The notes beneath the pieces are model-generated. The model was not told the DNA's origin and made no database searches. It saw only the letters and a list, made by a program, of their open reading frames with translations. Positions 59,371 through 64,000 of a DNA stretch of 64,000 nt are shown here, in pieces; the stretch's first letter is position 1; the number at the start of each line of letters is the position of its first letter. This stretch comes from Rahnella sp. AA (GTDB lineage: Bacteria; Pseudomonadota; Gammaproteobacteria; Enterobacterales; Enterobacteriaceae), in the NCBI RefSeq assembly GCF_002834385.1, contig NZ_PITQ01000001.1:1-64000 (forward strand), in the 5' to 3' direction. Made by a program: the position numbers and the translations under genes.

Positions 59371-60567
59371 ATGTCGGATTCTGAAAATCTAATTCTTATT
59401 GCTAAGGAATACGGTACGCCTGTTTATGTTTATGAAGAAGAGCGCCTTATCGAGAGAATGAATAGCCTAACTTCAATTATTTCTGATGATAAGTTTAAGT
59501 TACTTTATGCCATGAAGGCTAACGAAAATCCGATTATAGTTAGCACGATTAACCGTAATGGGTTTGGCATGGATGCCTGCTCCATAGAAGAAATAGAACT
59601 TGCGATGATATGTGGAGCTGATTCAAAAGAAATTTTCTATAATGCAGACTGTCTTACGCTGGATGAAATACAGTATGCATTTAATAAACGGGTCAACATT
59701 ACGCTGGGATCTCTGGATGCGATAAAATTAGTATGTAATAATTTCCCTGGCAGTGAAGTTATAATCAGAATCAATACCGGAATTGGTTCCGGGCATTCCG
59801 ATTCGGTTGTAACGAATGGTATTATGTCAAAGTTTGGAATTTTTCCCTCCGAAATTGGTGTTGCCATGAAACTTTGCGCTGAACAAAATGTAGATATAAT
59901 CGGCTTGCACTCTCACACCGGGTCAGGTGATATGTCAGCAGAAATATATGTTGAAAATGCACGTGCATTGATAGCGCTTTCTAAAAGAATTCCCTCCATA
60001 AGAATTCTGAATTTCGGCGGCGGCTTTGGTTTCGATTACGAGAATCATGCAGAATACGATATCAATTATGTCTATGATTGCTTAACTGATGAACGTCAAA
60101 AACAAAACATAAACGATGAAGTACTCTTTATTATAGAGCCAGGGCGTTATATCGTTGCTGATTCCGCAGTATTATTAACAAGAGTATGTTCTGTCAAAAA
60201 TAATGAAATGCGGTCCTATATTGGGCTGGATACGGGTTATAATCATTTTCCCCGGTGTTTTTACTATAATGCCTGGCATGATATTACTAACCTTTCTTCA
60301 TGTCATCACACGTTGAAAACCTATGACATTGCCGGTTATTTATGTCAGTCGGGGGACATGTTCGCCCGAGAAAGACAATTACCGGAAACATGTGTGGGGG
60401 ATTTGCTTTGCATTAAAGATGTGGGCGCTTATGGGTTTTCGATGAGTTCAAATTTTAATCTCAGGTGCAAACCCGCAGAGTTGATGATTACTTGTGAACA
60501 TAAAATAAAATTGATTCGCAGAGCTGAAAAGTTAAACGATATTCTTTCAACTTGTAATATGGATTAA
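59371..60567 (+). CDS. Diaminopimelate-decarboxylase-like PLP decarboxylase
   Basis: Fold-type III (alanine-racemase-fold) PLP decarboxylase of 398 residues; start at 59371 with AAAAGGAA upstream. PLP Lys49 is in LLYAMKANENP. Then HSHTGSGD (180-187), the phosphate-binding NFGGGFGF, EPGRY, the active-site Cys325 in YLCQSGDMF, and GAYGFSMSSNFN. All catalytic elements of LysA are present, but the protein is divergent; lysA is expected elsewhere. SbnH of staphyloferrin B synthesis is another family member. It probably decarboxylates the product of the upstream enzyme or a diamino acid. Tightly linked, 2 nt after the first gene and 7 nt before the exporter. Confidence 0.87.
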   Translation: MSDSENLILIAKEYGTPVYVYEEERLIERMNSLTSIISDDKFKLLYAMKANENPIIVSTINRNGFGMDACSIEEIELAMICGADSKEIFYNADCLTLDEIQYAFNKRVNITLGSLDAIKLVCNNFPGSEVIIRINTGIGSGHSDSVVTNGIMSKFGIFPSEIGVAMKLCAEQNVDIIGLHSHTGSGDMSAEIYVENARALIALSKRIPSIRILNFGGGFGFDYENHAEYDINYVYDCLTDERQKQNINDEVLFIIEPGRYIVADSAVLLTRVCSVKNNEMRSYIGLDTGYNHFPRCFYYNAWHDITNLSSCHHTLKTYDIAGYLCQSGDMFARERQLPETCVGDLLCIKDVGAYGFSMSSNFNLRCKPAELMITCEHKIKLIRRAEKLNDILSTCNMD

Positions 60568-60574
60568 GAACACA

Positions 60575-61507
60575 ATGAATATCGCACTTTCTAATTTATT
60601 GCCTATATTTATCTCGTTCGTTTTGGGGTATAAGATTAAGAGTTTTATCCCACGTCTAAAAATGTCTGTTATCAATAAATTATCAAATATTTCTTTAAAT
60701 CTGCTACTTATCTTCATGGGGGTAACGGTTGGCTTTATTCCGGGCATTTTAAGTAAAATGGCTGCTGTTGGATTTAATGCTATAAGTATAGCTACTGCAT
60801 CTTCAGTTTCAATTGCAGTTGTGCTTAAAATATTTCACTGGAAAACAGAAGCTTTGAAAGCCGTAGATGTTAAGGAGGATCATGCCCAGGCTGCGTTTGA
60901 CATCATGGGGTATATTAAAGATCCATTAATGTTAGGTGGATTAGTGGTATTAGGATTTGTCATTGCTTACAGCAATGTCATTCCGAATGCTGATTATGAC
61001 CTTCTCATATCAGTTCTTCTTTATTTGTTGATATTTTTCATTGGAATAAAACTGTCATCTTCAGGTCTGAAAATGAGAGATATATTTTTCAATAAAAACA
61101 ATATATATATGACATTTTTGACGATCACAGCATCTTATGCGGGAGCTGCGATGGTATCAATGTTCCTTCCGCTATCATTGTCTCACAGTCTTGCCGTCAG
61201 TTCCGGATTTGGTTGGTACACTTTGTCCGGCATACTTTTTACTAAAATGAATAATCCTCTTCTTGGGTCTGTTGCGTTTTTATGTGATTTATTTCGTGAG
61301 GCTATTGCCTTGTTACTTATCCCTACACTATCAAGAATTGGCAACGGAAATGTTGCCATTGGTGTTGCAGGAGCCACTGCAATGGACGTGACACTTCCTG
61401 TTATAGAAAAACACTGTGGTATGGCATATGTCCCTGTTGCACTCTTGTCGGGGGGGATTATTACGGTTTTAGTCCCATTCCTCATCCCATTTTTTTATTC
61501 ACTATAA
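60575..61507 (+). CDS. LysO-family (DUF340) amino acid exporter-like protein
   Basis: A 310-residue inner-membrane protein with eight or more hydrophobic segments. SSGFGWYTLSGILFT, GSVAFLCDLFREAIALLLIP and GATAMDVTLPVI are the hallmarks of LysO (YbjE), which exports lysine and the toxic analogue thialysine in E. coli. Here it follows two PLP enzymes, so it probably exports their product. An acidic pair (Asp and Glu in CDLFRE) lies in a membrane helix, as expected for proton coupling. SD is weak (AAGAA), suggesting translational coupling. Confidence 0.85.
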   Translation: MNIALSNLLPIFISFVLGYKIKSFIPRLKMSVINKLSNISLNLLLIFMGVTVGFIPGILSKMAAVGFNAISIATASSVSIAVVLKIFHWKTEALKAVDVKEDHAQAAFDIMGYIKDPLMLGGLVVLGFVIAYSNVIPNADYDLLISVLLYLLIFFIGIKLSSSGLKMRDIFFNKNNIYMTFLTITASYAGAAMVSMFLPLSLSHSLAVSSGFGWYTLSGILFTKMNNPLLGSVAFLCDLFREAIALLLIPTLSRIGNGNVAIGVAGATAMDVTLPVIEKHCGMAYVPVALLSGGIITVLVPFLIPFFYSL

Positions 61508-61520
61508 AAAGGACTTGAAA

Positions 61521-62186
61521 ATGCATAATACTCAAAGATTATTTGATGAAAGACCTGAGGAATCGGATTTTACTGCAAGTATCGTTTTTATTGGTGATGA
61601 CTATATTATTCTTGATCGTACCTTATTCTATCCGCTATCAGGTAATCAGCAATGTGATTCAGGTGAAATAAACGGTAAGTCCGTAAACAATGTGACTGTT
61701 GAATCTGAAGAACATGAAAAACTTAGCATGCATGCACCGATAAGACATTATTTAGATATTCAGGGGCTTACGGTAGGACAAGATGTTCATGGAAATATTG
61801 ATTTTCTTAAAAGGCGTAAGATAATGAAACTCCATGCAGCAAGTCATCTGGTGGAACACTTCATTAGTCAAAGCCCGGAATTTATATCTGTTGAGGGATC
61901 ATTTGTGAGTCATGAAAAAGACCGTACGGATTATAAGCTTTCAGCTAATTTATCGGCAGAGGGGCTGATCAGTCTTGAGTCCCAGGTTAATGACTTCATT
62001 GATATAAACCAACCTATTACGTTCAAGACACATAATGGCCTGAGGCTATGGGTCTGTGCAGATATAATAATGCCTTGTTGCGGAACTCATGTCGGCAACA
62101 CGCAGGATATCGGAGTGATAAAACTCTCGAGGAAAAATAAAGGAAAAGGAATCAATAGGATCGAAATCACATTAGTCAATGAGTGA
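61521..62186 (+). CDS. Stand-alone alanyl-tRNA editing protein (AlaX-like)
   Basis: A 221-residue homologue of the AlaRS editing domain, which hydrolyses wrongly charged tRNA(Ala). The ATG at 61521 is preceded by AAAAAGGA; a TTG two codons upstream is less likely. The zinc site is complete: His105 and His109 in LHAASHLVEHF, Cys186 and His190 in CCGTHVGNTQDIG. The N-terminal part has TLFYPLSGNQQCDSGE, the Gly-rich region of the family. No synthetase core is attached. As the last gene of a biosynthesis-and-export operon it may remove an analogue mis-loaded on tRNA. It is also possible that it acts on free aminoacyl compounds. Confidence 0.87.
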   Translation: MHNTQRLFDERPEESDFTASIVFIGDDYIILDRTLFYPLSGNQQCDSGEINGKSVNNVTVESEEHEKLSMHAPIRHYLDIQGLTVGQDVHGNIDFLKRRKIMKLHAASHLVEHFISQSPEFISVEGSFVSHEKDRTDYKLSANLSAEGLISLESQVNDFIDINQPITFKTHNGLRLWVCADIIMPCCGTHVGNTQDIGVIKLSRKNKGKGINRIEITLVNE

Positions 62187-62208
62187 CAGTGTTTATCAAA
62201 ATCTTTAA

Positions 62209-62268
62209 ACAGGCATAATCTCTTAATATTAGATTTTTAAAATCAACGCTTTAAAGAGTTATGCCTGT
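62209..62268. terminator. Long inverted repeat closing the AT-rich operon
   Basis: ACAGGCATAATCTCTTAA and TTAAAGAGTTATGCCTGT pair over about 17 bp with one bulge and a 24-nt loop. It lies 23 nt after the AlaX-like gene and 23 nt before the convergent amidohydrolase stop. Probable terminator for one or both; it also marks the right edge of the AT-rich region. Confidence 0.6.
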
Positions 62269-62290
62269 CCAATATTTTAAGCCTGAACCC

Positions 62291-63709
62291 TTACACCTTC
62301 TCTACCGCGCCAAACACCAGTCTTCCCTGATGGAATGTCGCTTTCACGTCGGACACCCGCGCGACTGCTTCGGCTGAACAACTGGCGTCGACCAGGATCA
62401 TTTCGGCGTTGTCGTTGAGTGCGGGCCACTGGCGTTTCCCGGCATCATCGAGTGGCAGGACATTGCCGGTGGCGATGGCGAGGGAGCGGGTCAGGCCGAA
62501 TTCGTCGGAATTGCCGTAGAGCTGGGCGTACAGGCTGGCTTTTTCCAGCATGCTGCCGGTGCCGAACGGTGACCAGTGGTCGATCACGCTGTCGGTGCCG
62601 GTCATGACGAATACGCCTTTCTGGCTCAGCTGCGGCAGCGGCATGTTCAGTTTGCCGAGCGGAATGGTGGAAGCCACGGTGAACTGCTGCTCAGACAGCC
62701 CGGCGATCACGTCATCCAGCTCTGCGCCCTGCATCATGGCCAGCGCAAAACCGTGGCTGAGCGTCACTTTACCTTTCAGTTGCGGGTTTTTCTCCACGGT
62801 CTTAATCATGTATTTCACTGCGGCGATCCCGGCGGGCGTCGTTTCATGCAGATGAATATCCACGCCTTTATTTGTGTCGAGCGCAATCTGGAACATCGCG
62901 TCCAGCGACTTTTCCATTGCGCCGTCAACATTGGTCGGATCCAATCCGCCGACGTACTGCACGCCCATTTGCATCGCTTCGCGCATCAGGCCGTCCACTT
63001 TCGAATGCAGCAAACCGTGTTGAGGAAACGCCACAATCTCACAGCTGAAATCCTGCTGATGTTTTTCCAGCGCGATTTTCAGGTGTTCGAGACTTTTCAG
63101 GCCGCTGACCGGGTCGATATTGCAGTGGCTGCGCGCCACCGTGGTGCCTTTGGAATGCAGCAACCCGATAATCGCTTCGGCGTGTTCGACCGACGTCGGC
63201 AGTAGTTTCGGGATCAGCACCTGCTCGCGGGCAATCATATCCATGATGGTTTTGCCTTTACGCGGGCGCGGCGCTTCCCATTTGCCGCCATAAAAGGTTT
63301 TGTCGAGGTGGATATGCATATCGCGCGTGGCGGGCAGAAGAAGCAGCCCTTTAGCGTCAAAGGCCGGTAACGTGCTGGCCGGGGCATCTTTCGCGGGCTG
63401 AATCGCCACAATTTTGCCGTTATTGATATCGAGATTGTACAGGCCGGTTTGCGTGCCAATTACCATCTCACCTTCACGCTCGAAACCTTCTTCCAGCCGG
63501 ACATTCCGCAGCTGGTAGTGCGTGGCAGAAATCATCGTTGCCTGACGGGGATCGTCGCATGTTTCAATGTTCTGACCGGTGCGTACGGTGGAAGCAGACG
63601 CCATGCCGGAGGCCAGCAGGGCACCGGTGGCCGTGACTTTTGCGCTGTTTGAGAGAAAGTTTCTGCGGCTTTGTTGCTGAGGGTTTTGCACGTCGAATTC
63701 CTTATTCAT
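62291..63709 (-). CDS. Tat-exported amidohydrolase (cytosine-deaminase-like)
   Basis: A 472-residue metal-dependent amidohydrolase with a twin-arginine signal (SRRNFL, residues 14-19, then a hydrophobic stretch ATGALLASGMASAS). The metal site is HIHLDKT (His132, His134), with HLHET, SHG and the Asp in GTDSVIDHWSPFGTG. The pattern matches the CodA cytosine deaminase group, which is normally cytoplasmic. Tat export implies that it folds with its metal before reaching the periplasm. The substrate may be a cyclic amidine or amide. A LysR-type regulator lies just upstream on the same strand. Confidence 0.85.
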   Translation of the reverse strand: MNKEFDVQNPQQQSRRNFLSNSAKVTATGALLASGMASASTVRTGQNIETCDDPRQATMISATHYQLRNVRLEEGFEREGEMVIGTQTGLYNLDINNGKIVAIQPAKDAPASTLPAFDAKGLLLLPATRDMHIHLDKTFYGGKWEAPRPRKGKTIMDMIAREQVLIPKLLPTSVEHAEAIIGLLHSKGTTVARSHCNIDPVSGLKSLEHLKIALEKHQQDFSCEIVAFPQHGLLHSKVDGLMREAMQMGVQYVGGLDPTNVDGAMEKSLDAMFQIALDTNKGVDIHLHETTPAGIAAVKYMIKTVEKNPQLKGKVTLSHGFALAMMQGAELDDVIAGLSEQQFTVASTIPLGKLNMPLPQLSQKGVFVMTGTDSVIDHWSPFGTGSMLEKASLYAQLYGNSDEFGLTRSLAIATGNVLPLDDAGKRQWPALNDNAEMILVDASCSAEAVARVSDVKATFHQGRLVFGAVEKV

Positions 63710-63805
63710 GATGCTCAGAGGATGCTGCTTTTCTCTTCACCCTAAAAGATCTCTCCGGTTCCGGCTGCGATATTTCCCACTGCCTGTCAGTGGGAAACGC
63801 AATGC

Positions 63806-64000
63806 TCAGCTGAGCTGGCAAAAGTCGCGCAATTTTCCCGCCAGCGCGATTTGCGCCGTCGTGGCATCCGGGCGGTAAAACAGCGCCAGCTCGACGTTAT
63901 CCACGGTGGGTAAGCCGCTATCTGCGCCGAGAATACGGTGTTCCGGCGTGACACAGCTGGCGGGCAGCAGCGTGACGCCCAGCCCGGCGGCGCTTGCGGC
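63806..64000 (-). CDS. LysR-family regulator, C-terminal end (partial)
   Basis: The minus strand from the window edge to 63806 encodes 64 residues ending in a TGA stop. AASAAGLGVTLLPASCVTPE and NVELALFYRP are typical of the last part of LysR effector domains. The N-terminal part with the helix-turn-helix lies outside the window. It runs in the same direction as the amidohydrolase, 96 bp upstream, and may be a separate unit. Confidence 0.8.
   Translation of the reverse strand, partial: AASAAGLGVTLLPASCVTPEHRILGADSGLPTVDNVELALFYRPDATTAQIALAGKLRDFCQLS

Noticed and set aside
62209-62268. Inverted repeat as the ends of an insertion sequence
   Set aside because: The arms are only 24 nt apart, with no room for a transposase, and no flanking target duplication is visible; a terminator is simpler.

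Overview
This window is a chromosomal segment of an enterobacterium, probably Yersiniaceae (Rahnella, Serratia or Ewingella type). The evidence is near-identity of many proteins to E. coli orthologues and an E. coli-like order: rRNA operon end, metA, aceBAK, iclR, metH, yjbB, lysC, pgi, psiE, ubiCA, plsB, dgkA, lexA, yjbJ, zur, dusA, pspG, qorA, dnaB, alr, tyrB, yjbR, uvrA, ssb. Several E. coli neighbours are missing (dinF, yjbEFGH, xylE, the malG-malM block, aphA). Genus and all names rest on memory of families, not on a search.

Layout. 1-521: 3' end of 23S rRNA, 5S rRNA and terminator. 0.77-11.6 kb: metA with a MetJ operator, the glyoxylate bypass operon aceBAK with an IclR operator, iclR, and metH. 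11.7-19.6 kb: a divergent GntR/UTRA regulator and a seven-gene run encoding a binding-protein ABC importer, an alkaline-phosphatase-superfamily hydrolase, a HAD phosphatase and the phosphate exporter YjbB. This looks like an uptake and dephosphorylation route for an organophosphorus compound, with a GntR-type operator between the two arms. 19.6-31.4 kb: a bile-acid/sodium-symporter-family transporter, lysC under a lysine riboswitch, then core genes to zur. 31.5-38.4 kb: an accessory sugar locus (ROK regulator, DUF5107-TPR protein, aldose-epimerase-like protein, sugar porter).

38.4-44.4 kb: dusA, pspG with a sigma54 promoter, a possible CRP-linked small RNA, qorA, dnaB, alr. 44.4-54.2 kb: mixed accessory genes set among tyrB and yjbR. 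They include a periplasmic cyclohexadienyl-dehydratase-like protein, an Lrp regulator, a YitT protein, an SDR/LysR pair, a flavin split-barrel protein with a GST, and an exported esterase. 54.2-58.0 kb: uvrA and ssb share a divergent region with a degenerate SOS box.

58.05-62.27 kb: the most unusual region. It is an AT-rich four-gene operon downstream of the ssb terminator: a cysteine-synthase/SbnA-like PLP enzyme, a diaminopimelate-decarboxylase-like PLP enzyme, a LysO-family amino-acid exporter, and a stand-alone AlaX-type tRNA-editing protein. It has its own promoter, with a perfect 16-bp palindrome over the -35. The gene set fits production and export of an unusual amino acid or derived amine, with tRNA proofreading as self-protection; the product is unknown. 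The window ends with a Tat-exported CodA-like amidohydrolase and the C-terminal end of a LysR-type regulator.
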